Source: Symsagittifera roscoffensis
Lineage: Eukaryota; Xenacoelomorpha; Acoela; Convolutidae
Assembly (NCBI RefSeq): GCF_963678635.1
Contig: NC_087062.1
Span: 30,590,833-30,654,832, forward strand
Direction of reading: 5' to 3'
DNA length: 64,000 nt
How positions within the stretch are numbered: the stretch's first letter is position 1; each line of letters starts with the position of its first letter. Shown here one piece after another: positions 34,131 through 46,600 of the stretch. Both the position numbers and the translations under genes were made by a program. A model generated the notes under the pieces. It was not told the DNA's origin, ran no database searches, and saw nothing but the letters and a program-made list of their open reading frames with translations.

Positions 34131-34600
34131 GAGTGTTTTTATGGCGCTCCTGGGTGTTTTTACGACATCATGACTACGGAGTCGAACCCACTTGACACAG
34201 CTCCGGGCTACATGCCCATTCTAGAGTACCGGTGGTACGGTTCAGCGGGAACGTGTAAACCTTCCGGTTGTACCGTGATAGCTTTTTAAGAAAACTCAAG
34301 AAAACTTCCTGGTACGCTCTCCGAACGAGGCTTAGCTAACCGAGTGAAGGGGGGCAACTAGGGGGACAAAAACACGAGCAAAAAAGAATACAAAAAGGAA
34401 CAAAAACCATAAAACGAAAAAAGACAGTGACTTTGATACCAAATTAGTTGGATCAAACCTTTGTATTAATTAAATAGTATACACATACTGTTTTATAAGA
34501 CCGATCGTTTCGATCAATCTAGCAATTTAAACCAGTGACTTCAGCAAGGTGCCCGAGTGGGGGGCGTTGTTAAGGGTTTTCAGATAGATTGCGACCCAAC
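34131..34600 (+). other. Leader after the 5' LTR, with possible primer-binding site
   Basis: The sequence leaves the LTR at GAGTG. A TGGCGCTCCTGGG segment at 34,142-34,154 starts with the TGG expected of a primer-binding site and resembles the TGGCGCC class. The tRNA partner cannot be assigned, and the 11-base gap to the LTR is longer than usual. No gene is seen here. Confidence 0.4.
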
Positions 34601-34794
34601 CGGACCACTAGGAGACTTGACTGGAAAGGGTGACCAGTCAAGTGGGAAAGTGGTTCACAAGGATCGAACCGGACCACTAGGAGACTTGACTGGAAAGGGT
34701 GACCAGTCGATTGGGAAAGTGGTTCACAAGGATCGAAACGGACCACTAGGAGACTTGATTGGAAGAGGTGACCAGTCGAGTGGGAAAGTGGTTC
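34601..34794 (+). repeat. Three tandem 69-bp repeats, each with a hairpin
   Basis: Units start at 34,601, 34,670 and 34,739. The first holds a perfect 10-bp stem (ACTTGACTGG and CCAGTCAAGT) with a nine-base loop AAAGGGTGA. In the third unit both stem arms have changed but still pair through G-U pairs. In the second, one pair is lost. The 69-bp length is a multiple of three, so a frame through it is open (34,557-34,886), but a structured RNA role (packaging or dimerisation signal) fits the leader position better. That role is inference. Confidence 0.75.
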
Positions 34795-35370
34795 TGCTGT
34801 CAAGTGCAGAACAGAGACAACCAGCACAGAACCACTACAAGAGGACGCACAGGGGTGTTCTCAAGTCGAGCAACGGGTATCGTTAGAATCCACATTACAT
34901 TACAGGAAATAAGTGTAAAATTGGATAAGCGGAGTCCCATTGTTTTGAGGCAGTTTTTACTCAAGCAGGCCTGGAAACAGGTCTACGGTTTTCTCTCGAG
35001 AGGTTTAGCACCCGGCGCTTAAGGGATTTTTCGGCTTAAGAGGGGGGCTAAAGAGGGGGGAGGTTAAAAGGGGGGCTGGTTAGGTTAGAGGTTGGCGGTT
35101 GTAAATTGTAAAAAGGGGGAAATTAGAGTAACTAATTAATCGACATCGTTGATTTAGTTACATTAGCCATCAACACGCGTTGGTAATAATAGGTGGATAT
35201 CCAAAATTTAACTCGAGTTAAGATTGGTACGCTGGTTGGATTGGTAAGGGGGAACGGATATAGACAGTTTTTGTGATACCCCATAAGATCGCTAGTGGGG
35301 GGAGGAAAACGCGTGGCAGTTAGGTACCAGACATTTTTTTTCGACAGAAGGTCGACATTTGTCTCCTTTG
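34795..35370 (+). other. Element leader, G-rich tract, no gene
   Basis: No supportable coding region. Three runs of six G lie at 35,042-35,047, 35,055-35,060 and 35,070-35,075, with a further G-run near 35,113. They could form a G-quadruplex on the plus strand (the RNA sense). Confidence 0.4.
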
Positions 35371-35858
35371 GATTTTAGGTGGGTTGATTTCTCTGTTTTA
35401 TTATTTTTTCTGGTTAAAATTTTTTTTTTATATATTGTTGCATTTTGGCGAAGATTTGCGATTGGTTTTTATACAAACAGGTGATCACAAGATACCTGCG
35501 CACAAATTTTGGCTTTCAATTGCTGGGAACATTGAAAAAGAGGTAGCTAAAAAAAAAAAAAAAGGGGGGGTCAGCATTTGGCCATCAACAGAGGGTTTTT
35601 GGGAAAATTTTCACTAGAGCTTGAGTGGTGGTACAAGGTACAGTGAACCAAGAAGTCCCTACAACGAAGAAGAAAGAGATCCGATATCCAGACACTCAGT
35701 GACGAGTCGTGGGACAGTACCGAAGAAGTCTTGGGACATTGCAGTCTGGGGACAGTCTTAGGGCAACACAGTCTTGGGACAGTGCAGCCTTGGCAGTCTT
35801 GGACCAGAGCAGTCTTGGTACGAAACAATCTTGGACCAGAGCAGTCTTGGTACGAAAC

Positions 35859-36325
35859 AGTCTTGGGCCATTGGTCTTGGGACGTTGGTCTTGGGACATT
35901 AGTCTTGGGACGTTGGTCTTGGGCCATTGGTCTTGGGACATTAGTCTTGGGCCATTGGTCTTGGGACGTTAGTCTTGGGACGCTGGTCTTGGGCTATTGG
36001 TCTTGGGACGTTGGTCTTGGGACGTTGGTCTTGGGCCATTGGTCTTGGGACGTTGGTCTTGGGACGTTGGTCTTGGGACGTTAGTCTTGGGCCATTGGTC
36101 TTGGGACGTTAATCTTGGGACATTAGTCTTGGGCCATTGGTCTTGGGACGTTAGTCTTGGGACGTTGGTCTTGGGCCATTGGTCTTGGGACGTTGGTCTT
36201 GGGACGTTGGTCTTGGGACGTTAGTCTTGGGACATTGGTCTTGGAACGTTGGTCTTGGGACGTTGGTCTTGGGACGTTGGTCTTGGGACGTTGGTCTAGG
36301 GACGTTGGTCTTGGGACATTGGTCT
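35859..36325 (+). repeat. 14-bp minisatellite, copy 1 (about 33 units)
   Basis: The unit is GGTCTTGGGACGTT, with variants ending CCATT, CATTA and CGTTA. The preceding 130 bp hold looser relatives (CAGTCTTGG spaced irregularly, including a 34-bp doublet). Because 14 is not a multiple of three and the unit lacks stops in most frames, long open frames occur on both strands. These are artefacts of the repeat. Confidence 0.93.
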
Positions 36326-36609
36326 GAGGATACCAATAAGAAGTACTGGGACAACACTGAATAGTCTTGCGACGGTAGAGAGAAAGTCTTGGAACAGTAT
36401 TAGGAAGGGGGTACTACAAGAGTACTAAGTTAGGTTGAAGTAACCAATTATAACAACACATTCCCTATCCTAACCTAACACATAAAAGTTTTCAAGAGTT
36501 TAAGAAAGATTGTTTTTAGCGAATTGTCAATTTCTTTTTACTTAGAGTTTTAACTTTAGAGTAGAAATTTTGTAGATAATAATACTGTAAATAATAACAA
36601 TTGTAAATA
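36326..36609 (+). other. Gag leader between minisatellite and start codon
   Basis: An AT-rich 5' leader with TTAGGTTG at about 36,429 and CCTAACCTAAC at about 36,468 as a short inverted pair. No gene. The gag ATG follows at 36,610. Confidence 0.5.
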
Positions 36610-39600
36610 ATGAGGCGGAGCAGGGTACCGGTAGCTGAAAAAAGATCTACCGAAGCAAAGACAAAGTATAATTCGTCGCTACGCAAAACAGCATCGATGG
36701 GTCCGAAGATAACAAAGAAGAGCTTTTCAGTTAATATGGTCAGCACAAGGAGTACAACGGAGAACAGAGCAAAAGAGGGCACGGAAGGGGAACGAGTAGA
36801 ACCCATCATCGAGATTGATCTAGAGACACCTGATCAAAGTGTGGATGAAACAAGGAAAATGGCGACGGAGTCAACTCCAATGCCCAATGCAGAAGAACCA
36901 AACCCGAAACCCATAGAGTTCTCACCAATAGACAATGTGGAAGATGCAATAGGCAACACCGAACAAACGGTGAAAGAAGACTCTCAAGTAAAAAAGACAT
37001 CTTTTACAGAAAAGTTGGCGATGATGGTCGGAATAAAAACGAAAGAAAACATGACTGAAGAACCAAAAGCTGAAAGAGCACGAACATTTGGGACAGTGAG
37101 CACGAAGACGACAGAAGCAAATCCAAGAGAGGAACAAACTAAAGCAGAAGCTACGGCCAAAGACAGACCGACGGCTGACCATGAAGAGGCTACTCTTGAG
37201 CTAGGTGACTTGATGGCAAAACTGAATCAGATCGACAAAAAACTGAAGCACAGCGAAGAGGACAGAGAAGTGATAAGAAAAGAATTAAGATACAACAAAC
37301 ACGAGTATCTGGATAGTTATTTTAACCTGGCTAAGGCAACAGATGAGAGACTCAAGGAGATGACAGATAAGGTAGAAGCCACCAATGAAGAACGAGATAG
37401 GAACATCAAAAAAGATATGCAACAGTTGAAAAACCGATATGATGATGTCAACAGCCAATTAGGTAGCCTGGAAAAGAGAATGGACACAATGAGCAAAAAT
37501 CAGGCCGAAAGTTCGTGTGCAATACAGGCGAAATTGGATGCAATCTTGAGAAATTCTACCTCACAAGAAAGACCGGCAGCGGATCGCACGCAAGGCACCA
37601 GAGTTGACTTTGTGGAACCACAAAGGAACAAACGGCAATCGACACCGTTGCCCTTAACCCGGGATACGGTGAGCATAGCACCAACAGCTGCTAAAACAAT
37701 CATGAAGAATGGAACGTCAAGTACAACGACTGGTCCGGGGGACTCAACAGCTAACAGCAACGCAGGTCCGGATGCTATGACATGGGCAAGCACTTGGGAG
37801 ATGATGAATAGAACTCTAGAGGCCTTCGCCACGAGGAACACTGACGCGAATGATAGAAGAGAGGGAAAATCCAGAAAAACATTCAAAAAGCCAAAAGAAT
37901 TCAAAGATGACTCTGATGGATGCATTGATACTTGGGTGGAAGTGATGAGATTACACCTAGAACAGGACAACTTGAACGATGAAAGACAAGCATGCACAGC
38001 CATACTCAGCAATTTAGAAGGCACGGCATTAAAATGCGTGGTTGCGAAGAAAGAAGAAGAACGCGATACCGCGGACAAAATCTTTGAAATACTGTTGAAT
38101 AGATTCGGCTCAGGCATGAAGGGTCATCAAGCGATGATGCGATTTGAAAAAAGGAGACAGAGAGATGACGAATCGATAGACAGGTTCCTAGATGATCTCG
38201 AGAGCTTGAGAAGAAGGAGTGACCCAGAAGAATCTACCAATAGAAGAAACTTCAGCATAGCCTCAAAGTTCATTGATGGGGTAAAGAGTGATGACTTGAG
38301 AACGATGTTAGCAACGTATTACACATTGTCGAAAGATAATGCGCCAACTCCAGAAGAGATGAGGCAGAAGTCAAGAGAATACATGCTGATGAAACCCATG
38401 GAATACTCGTACTCAGACAACAGGAACACCCAAGGGGGGAGTCAGCCACAGAGGTCGCCATGGTACAAGCCCAGAGATGACATGGACAAACGCAGGTCGT
38501 GTGCTAACTGCGGGTCAGTTGATCATCATGTGGCGGATTGCACGACATACAAACAGGGCATGAAGAGTTTGGGATATGCACTTGATGAGGAAGATATGAG
38601 TCAGATGGAAGAACACGAGTTCTATAGCGGCTTGATCACCAAAATAGGAGCAAGATGCTTCTTCTGCAACCAAGAAGGGCACTTCAGGATGGACTGTCCG
38701 TTGTTTTGGGAAGCCGTCAAGAATCAGAGTCATCCGAAACACAAGTTGGCGCTAGCAGCGGTGCAGAACCAGAGAAACAGACAAGGTGAATTTGAGACGA
38801 AGAAACTTGAGGGACCAAATGTAGAGCTACCAACGAAATCAATGAAAACTGTAACACAATGTGGTAGTGCAGCAGAGGCCACGGCGAAGAAAGCCCCAGA
38901 AATAGATTACGAGAAGGCGGCAGCGGAGGCCATCAACAAAGTGAAGCAGGATCTGGCAGCGAAAGAAATAGAACAACGACTAAAGCAGGAGATCGAAAAG
39001 CAGAATTTCAACGAAGCATTAACTGGATCGAAGCCAGCACCAGAGGCTGTATCGGGCTCGACAAAGACTGGAAATTGTAACACTGTAAAGATGGTGACAG
39101 GAAAACCATTCGGCATATCAAAAATCGGGGCTAGAATAATGTCGATAATCACAGTGGGCGGCCACGAGGTAACCAGAAACTTGAGCGAACCGAGCGACCA
39201 GACAATAATGCACATTGATGTGTACGCAGATTACTTGAGTTTAATAAGCCCACAAGCGACTTCTAGAGCATTGAAAGCACTACTCACGCGAGGGGGTAGC
39301 AAGTCGGTACGTGTTGATAACAGATACACAGAAGCTTATGGTCCACATGAGGTGATGTTAAATATAGATGGAATCAACATCTATACCAAAACAATGATAA
39401 CATGTGATGAAGACCTAATTGGGCAAATCTACGTAGGGAAGGAAGAGTTAAAGGTGAGATCGATTGGACACTGCGCCATGCTTGAAGAAGATGCGATGCA
39501 CATCGGAACAGAGGCAGATGTGACAGGGCACGTGCTAGACATAAGTGGCAAGAAGACTCAGTTACGTGGGTTACTTGATACGGGAGCGGTCTTGAGTGTC

Positions 39601-40704
39601 ATACCAATCGAAACTTGGGAACGAATGGACTTCAACAAAGATGACTTGATAGATTCGAGAATACGGTTATCGGCTGCGAACAAAGGGGCCCTGCGCGTGT
39701 TGGGCAGAACGCCGATAATAGCGCTCAATCTGGGGGAATGTAACCTGTGGATGAGTTTTCTTGTAGTAGAAAACCTAGATGAGTCTGACCAATTTATTTT
39801 AGGCAGAGACTTCATCAGGAACTTTGATGTAGCGATTGATCTAAACAACGCAATGTTCAGGATACGGAACCCGGATAGGAGGTACGCAATCAAACCGGTA
39901 AATTTAATAATGGCAAATGAAAGCAAAGCACCGGTGTTCTTGAGTAGGAGGGTGAGGCTAAAGGCGAGTGAAGCGGCAATCGTAGGCTTGCGGATGAAAA
40001 ATTACAATGAATTAAGTGACAATAAGCAAGTGTGTATAGTTCCGAATCCTAATAGTCAAAGTGCTGCTGTTTTAGGAAGATCCTTCTCGATAACGAAGAG
40101 CGGCCTCTGCGTCAGTGTCTTGTTGAATACCCTTGATATACCGATCACGATACAGAGAGGGAGGAAACTGGGATATGCTTTACCGGTTAAAACCCGATAT
40201 GAGATGACTGAAAACTCAAAACAGAATGAAGTCGTTGATTGTCCCGATCATAGGGACAAAATTTGTATCTTGAGACGATTACAAGAAATAAAATATTCAT
40301 CAGGTCTTGTTAAATCACTTAAGTCAGAGACGGACGATGGACTGTCGAGCTGTTCGAACTTTCCAGAGCGGCCCACATTAGATGAAATGCAAATTGATAA
40401 ACCGGTTCTCCCGGAGATTGAACACTTGAGGGGCAAACTGACGGACGAACAGCTCGAAGCCATCAAGGACGTACTAGAGCGGAACGAAGAAGTTTTTTCG
40501 AAGCACAAAGCGGATATCGGGTGTTGTAATTTCGTTGAGCATGAAATAGAACTTGAGGAGAACGCGGTACCGCACAGGGAGGGGGCGAGGCGCATGACCC
40601 CGCACAAATCGGAGGCGTGTAGAAAAGAGATCGAAACGTTACTAGAGTATGACATGATAGAACCATCCAAGTCACCGTGGGCGTGTAGAGTAGATATCGT
40701 GTAG
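36610..40704 (+). pseudogene. Gag-protease-RT (N-terminal part), duplicate copy 1
   Basis: 1,364 codons from ATG to an in-frame TAG. In order: a charged low-complexity N-terminus (1-195), a coiled coil (about 196-298), a retrotransposon Gag core (about 420-590), and two CCHC zinc knuckles starting at C631 (CANCGSVDHHVADC) and C683 (CFFCNQEGHFRMDC). A coiled and spacer region follows, then an aspartic protease with DTGA at 990-993, and the N-terminal part of reverse transcriptase up to SPWACRVDIV. It is virtually identical to copy 2, but the copy as a whole lacks integrase because the duplication cuts pol at 42,064. It could still supply Gag and protease. Confidence 0.9.
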
Positions 40705-41133
40705 AGTCGATACCTGAACTCCGTCACGGTGAAGGATGCCTATCCCATACCTAGGATTGATGAGAGCCTCTCGAAGTTAGGTGATGCAAAATTTTTTACG
40801 ACTCTTGATTTAGGCTCGGCCTTTTGGCAGGTACCACTACGGAAGCAGGACAGGGACAAGACAGGGTTTGCCTGCGAGTTGGGTCTGTTTCAGTGGAAAC
40901 GGATGCCGTTTGGACTTTGCAATGCCACAGCCACGTTTCAGCGATTGATGGCACACGCGCTGATAGGCGTGACAAAGAAGTATGGCAATCTGGTAATGTG
41001 CTACGTGGATGACGTGGTAATAGCAACGCCAACACTAGAAGACCACATTGAGAGACTTGACGAGGTGTTCGCGTGCATGAAAAGATCGGGGCTAAAGTGT
41101 AAACCATCAAAGTGCGAGATACTCAAGGACTAA
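40705..41133 (+). pseudogene. RT palm fragment, duplicate copy 1
   Basis: In the same frame as the preceding gag-pol block, separated only by TAG (40,702-40,704), and ending at TAA (41,131-41,133). It contains KDAYPIPRIDE, the first catalytic aspartate in LDLGSAFWQ, the MPFGLCNA motif and YVDD at 41,002-41,013. No internal ATG precedes these motifs, so expression would need readthrough. The RT segment upstream of LNSVT is about 11 residues shorter than usual in Ty3/Gypsy RTs, missing the KDG and FCVDY motifs. Confidence 0.85.
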
Positions 41134-42249
41134 ATAAAATACTTGGGCAGGATGGTAGACAAGCACGGCATCAGACCTGATCCAGACGCCGTGGAAGCAG
41201 TCCTAACCTGGAAGTCACAGAAGACGGAACACCAGTTGATGAGCTTCCTGGGCTTCGCTAACTACTACAGAGAGTTCATCAAAGGCTACGCGGACAAGGT
41301 GTACCCGATGCAACAATTGATGAGGCACAAGGGCAAAAAGTTCACATGGAACAACGCAGCAGAAGAGTCATTCAAGAGGATAAAGAAAGAGCTATGCGAG
41401 GCACCAGTACTAGGTATGCCGACTGAGAAGGGGATGTACGTGCTGGACACGGATGCATCGGTAGTTGCGATTTCAGGAATTCTCCATCAGGAACAAGAAT
41501 GGAATGGGAAGACAGTCTTGAGACCAATAGCGTACGGGAGCAAAGTCCTAAGTGACACAGAAATGAAGTACGAAGCACCGAAAGCAGAGATGTTCGCAGT
41601 GGTCACCTTTGTCGAGAAATACAGGGCATACCTAGGCAGTGAGCTCTTCAAGCTGCGAGTCGACAACCGAGCACTAAGCTGGCTGAAAACGTACTCAATG
41701 GACCAAAGTTACATTGGGAGGTGGATAGTTCGCTTGGACGGATACAACATGATAATTGAGCACAGAACACGGGATAAACATCAAAACGCCGACAGCTTGA
41801 GTAAGAAGACGGAGTTCTACGAGAGACAAGAACAAAGAGAGGCAGACAGACCTGAAATCAAAGAGGGCTTCTCCTTCATGGACAAGGAAACGTACGACAG
41901 TCTTCCACTCACAAGATGGCTGGACAAATCAGGCAAACCGATTGAAGATCATCCCGAATTACCAAAAGAGCCTCTTGAAAAAACCATCTTGAAGAAGAAC
42001 AGAAGGATCCCGATAGAGGTAATACTCAAGTCGAAGATCGTGAGGGAAACACTTAAGGCAAAAGGTGGGTTGATTTTAGGTGGGTTGATTTCTCTGTTTT
42101 ATTATTTTTTCTGGTTGAAATTTTTTTTTTTTATATATTGTTGCATTTTGGCGAAGATTTGCGATTGGTTTTTATACAAACAGGTGATCACAAGATACCT
42201 GCGCACAAATTTTGGCTTTCAATTGCTGGGAACATTGAAAAAGAGGTAG
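41134..42249 (+). pseudogene. RT thumb and RNase H, truncated copy 1
   Basis: It continues the same frame after TAA with IKYLGRMVDKHGIRPDP, the RT connection, and RNase H (DTDAS, the YEAPKAEM glutamate, VDNRAL). Homology to copy 2 stops at 42,064. The last about 60 codons are read from duplicated leader sequence (phenylalanine-rich) and end at 42,249. Integrase is absent. Confidence 0.88.
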
Positions 42250-42559
42250 CTAAAAAAAAAAAAAGGGGGGGTCAGCATTTGGCCATCAAGAGAGGGTTTT
42301 TGGGAAAATTTTCACTAGAGCTTGAGTGGTGGTACAAGGTACAGTGAACCAAGAAGTCCCTACAACGAAGAAGAAAGAGATCCGATATCCAGACACTCAG
42401 TGACGAGTCGTGGGACAGTACCGAAGAAGTCTTGGGACATTGCAGTCTGGGGACAGTCTTAGGGCAACACAGTCTTGGGACAGTGCAGCCTTGGCAGTCT
42501 TGGACCAGAGCAGTCTTGGTACGAAACAATCTTGGACCAGAGCAGTCTTGGTACGAAAC

Positions 42560-43404
42560 AGTCTTGGGCCATTGGTCTTGGGACGTTGGTCTTGGGACAT
42601 TAGTCTTGGGACGTTGGTCTTGGGCCATTGGTCTTGGGACATTAGTCTTGGGCCATTGGTCTTGGGACGTTAGTCTTGGGACGCTGGTCTTGGGCTATTG
42701 GTCTTGGGACGTTGGTCTTGGGACGTTGGTCTTGGGCCATTGGTCTTGGGACGTTGGTCTTGGGACGTTGGTCTTGGGACGTTAGTCTTGGGCCATTGGT
42801 CTTGGGACGTTAATCTTGGGACATTAGTCTTGGGCCATTGGTCTTGGGACGTTAGTCTTGGGACGTTGGTCTTGGGCCATTGGTCTTGGGACGTTGGTCT
42901 TGGGACGTTGGTCTTGGGACGTTGGTCTTGGGACGTTAGTCTTGGGACATTGGTCTTGGAACGTTGGTCTTGGGCCATTGGTCTTGGGACGTTAATCTTG
43001 GGACATTAGTCTTGGGCCATTGGTCTTGGGACGTTAGTCTTGGGACATTAGTCTTGGGACGTTGGTCTTGGGCCATTGGTCTTGGGACATTAGTCTTGGG
43101 CCATTGGTCTTGGGACGTTAGTCTTGGGACGCTGGTCTTGGGCTATTGGTCTTGGGACGTTGGTCTTGGGACGTTGGTCTTGGGCCATTGGTCTTGGGAC
43201 GTTGGTCTTGGGACGTTGGTCTTGGGACGTTAGTCTTGGGCCATTGGTCTTGGGACGTTAATCTTGGGACATTAGTCTTGGGCCATTGGTCTTGGGACGT
43301 TAGTCTTGGAGCGTTGGTCTTGGGCCATTGGTCTTGGGACGTTGGTCTTGGGACGTTGGTCTTGGGACGTTGGTCTAGGGACGTTGGTCTTGGGACATTG
43401 GTCT
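42560..43404 (+). repeat. 14-bp minisatellite, copy 2 (about 60 units)
   Basis: The same unit as at 35,859, expanded. An internal block of about 20-27 units is itself repeated (compare about 42,590-42,950 with 42,970-43,330), showing growth by unequal exchange or slippage in blocks. Confidence 0.93.
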
Positions 43405-43688
43405 GAGGATACCAATAAGAAGTACTGGGACAACACTGAATAGTCTTGCGACGGTAGAGAGAAAGTCTTGGAACAGTATTAGGAAGGGGGTACTACAAGA
43501 GTACTAAGTTAGGTTGAAGTAACCAATTATAACAACACATTCCCTATCCTAACCTAACACATAAAAGTTTTCAAGAGTTTAAGAAAGATTGTTTTTAGCG
43601 AATTGTCAATTTCTTTTTACTTAGAGTTTTAACCTTAGAGTAGAAATTTTGTAGATAATAATACTGTAAATAATAACAATTGTAAATA

Positions 43689-46600
43689 ATGAGGCGGAGC
43701 AGGGTACCGGTAGCTGAAAAAAGATCTACCGAAGCAAAGACAAAGTATAATTCGTCGCTACGCAAAACAGCATCGATGGGTCCGAAGATAACAAAGAAGA
43801 GCTTTTCAGTTAATATGGTCAGCACAAGGAGTACAACGGAGAACAGAGCAAAAGAGGGCACGGAAGGGGAACGAGTAGAACCCATCATCGAGATTGATCT
43901 AGAGACACCTGATCAAAGTGTGGATGAAACAAGGAAAATGGCGACGGAGTCAACTCCAATGCCCAATGCAGAAGAACCAAACCCGAAACCCATAGAGTTC
44001 TCACCAATAGACAATGTGGAAGATGCAATAGGCAACACCGAACAAACGGTGAAAGAAGACTCTCAAGTAAAAAAGACATCTTTTACAGAAAAGTTGGCGA
44101 TGATGGTCGGAATAAAAACGAAAGAAAACATGACTGAAGAACCAAAAGCTGAAAGAGCACGAACATTTGGGACAGTGAGCACGAAGACGACAGAAGCAAA
44201 TCCAAGAGAGGAACAAACTAAAGCAGAAGCTACGGCCAAAGACAGACCGACGGCTGACCATGAAGAGGCTACTCTTGAGCTAGGTGACTTGATGGCAAAA
44301 CTGAATCAGATCGACAAAAAACTGAAGCACAGCGAAGAGGACAGAGAAGTGATAAGAAAAGAATTAAGATACAACAAACACGAGTATCTGGATAGTTATT
44401 TTAACCTGGCTAAGGCAACAGATGAGAGACTCAAGGAGATGACAGATAAGGTAGAAGCCACCAATGAAGAACGAGATAGGAACATCAAAAAAGATATGCA
44501 ACAGTTGAAAAACCGATATGATGATGTCAACAGCCAATTAGGTAGCCTGGAAAAGAGAATGGACACAATGAGCAAAAATCAGGCCGAAAGTTCGTGTGCA
44601 ATACAGGCGAAATTGGATGCAATCTTGAGAAATTCTACCTCACAAGAAAGACCGGCAGCGGATCGCACGCAAGGCACCAGAGTTGACTTTGTGGAACCAC
44701 AAAGGAACAAACGGCAATCGACACCGTTGCCCTTAACCCGGGATACGGTGAGCATAGCACCAACAGCTGCTAAAACAATCATGAAGAATGGAACGTCAAG
44801 TACAACGACTGGTCCGGGGGACTCAACAGCTAACAGCAACGCAGGTCCGGATGCTATGACATGGGCAAGCACTTGGGAGATGATGAATAGAACTCTAGAG
44901 GCCTTCGCCACGAGGAACACTGACGCGAATGATAGAAGAGAGGGAAAATCCAGAAAAACATTCAAAAAGCCAAAAGAATTCAAAGATGACTCTGATGGAT
45001 GCATTGATACTTGGGTGGAAGTGATGAGATTACACCTAGAACAGGACAACTTGAACGATGAAAGACAAGCATGCACAGCCATACTCAGCAATTTAGAAGG
45101 CACGGCATTAAAATGCGTGGTTGCGAAGAAAGAAGAAGAACGCGATACCGCGGACAAAATCTTTGAAATACTGTTGAATAGATTCGGCTCAGGCATGAAG
45201 GGTCATCAAGCGATGATGCGATTTGAAAAAAGGAGACAGAGAGATGACGAATCGATAGACAGGTTCCTAGATGATCTCGAGAGCTTGAGAAGAAGGAGTG
45301 ACCCAGAAGAATCTACCAATAGAAGAAACTTCAGCATAGCCTCAAAGTTCATTGATGGGGTAAAGAGTGATGACTTGAGAACGATGTTAGCAACGTATTA
45401 CACATTGTCGAAAGATAATGCGCCAACTCCAGAAGAGATGAGGCAGAAGTCAAGAGAATACATGCTGATGAAACCCATGGAATACTCGTACTCAGACAAC
45501 AGGAACACCCAAGGGGGGAGTCAGCCACAGAGGTCGCCATGGTACAAGCCCAGAGATGACATGGACAAACGCAGGTCGTGTGCTAACTGCGGGTCAGTTG
45601 ATCATCATGTGGCGGATTGCACGACATACAAACAGGGCATGAAGAGTTTGGGATATGCACTTGATGAGGAAGATATGAGTCAGATGGAAGAACACGAGTT
45701 CTATAGCGGCTTGATCACCAAAATAGGAGCAAGATGCTTCTTCTGCAACCAAGAAGGGCACTTCAGGATGGACTGTCCGTTGTTTTGGGAAGCCGTCAAG
45801 AATCAGAGTCATCCGAAACACAAGTTGGCGCTAGCAGCGGTGCAGAACCAGAGAAACAGACAAGGTGAATTTGAGACGAAGAAACTTGAGGGACCAAATG
45901 TAGAGCTACCAACGAAATCAATGAAAACTGTAACACAATGTGGTAGTGCAGCAGAGGCCACGGCGAAGAAAGCCCCAGAAATAGATTACGAGAAGGCGGC
46001 AGCGGAGGCCATCAACAAAGTGAAGCAGGATCTGGCAGCGAAAGAAATAGAACAACGACTAAAGCAGGAGATCGAAAAGCAGAATTTCAACGAAGCATTA
46101 ACTGGATCGAAGCCAGCACCAGAGGCTGTATCGGGCTCGACAAAGACTGGAAATTGTAACACTGTAAAGATGGTGACAGGAAAACCATTCGGCATATCAA
46201 AAATCGGGGCTAGAATAATGTCGATAATCACAGTGGGCGGCCACGAGGTAACCAGAAACTTGAGCGAACCGAGCGACCAGACAATAATGCACATTGATGT
46301 GTACGCAGATTACTTGAGTTTAATAAGCCCACAAGCGACTTCTAGAGCATTGAAAGCACTACTCACGCGAGGGGGTAGCAAGTCGGTACGTGTTGATAAC
46401 AGATACACAGAAGCTTATGGTCCACATGAGGTGATGTTAAATATAGATGGAATCAACATCTATACCAAAACAATGATAACATGTGATGAAGACCTAATTG
46501 GGCAAATCTACGTAGGGAAGGAAGAGTTAAAGGTGAGATCGATTGGACACTGCGCCATGCTTGAAGAAGATGCGATGCACATCGGAACAGAGGCAGATGT

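Larger units (their letters stand above)
35371..42064 (+). repeat. Internal tandem duplication, copy 1
   Basis: From GATTTTAGGTGGG to the AAAGG near the end of the pol fragment. Copy 2 is 42,072-49,143. The copies differ at only a handful of bases outside the minisatellite (for example 39,778 against 46,857, 40,456 against 47,535, and 40,892 against 47,971). The junction at 42,065-42,071 carries a short TGGGTTG-type insertion repeating the sequence just downstream. Confidence 0.93.

Noticed and set aside
34557-34886. A 109-residue leader protein
   Set aside because: Most of it is the 69-bp hairpin repeat, whose length is a multiple of three. No ATG context or domain supports coding.
36425-36480. 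TTAGG-type telomeric repeats
   Set aside because: Only two adjacent CCTAA units and one isolated inverted copy. Not an array.
35371-36600. The duplicated leader as a second LTR (LTR-internal-LTR-internal arrangement)
   Set aside because: Its boundary lies mid-pol on one side, with no TG...CA ends and no copy after integrase. A tandem duplication explains it better.
37500-38117. A 205-codon open frame on the minus strand of gag (and its twin at 44,579-45,196)
   Set aside because: A shadow of the conserved gag frame, with no domain. Identical in the twin only because of the duplication.
35697-43406. Open frames rich in VLGHWSWDVGLGTL or QDQRPKTNVPR
   Set aside because: They are produced by the 14-bp minisatellite, which lacks stops in several frames. 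The 14-residue periodicity is that of the repeat.
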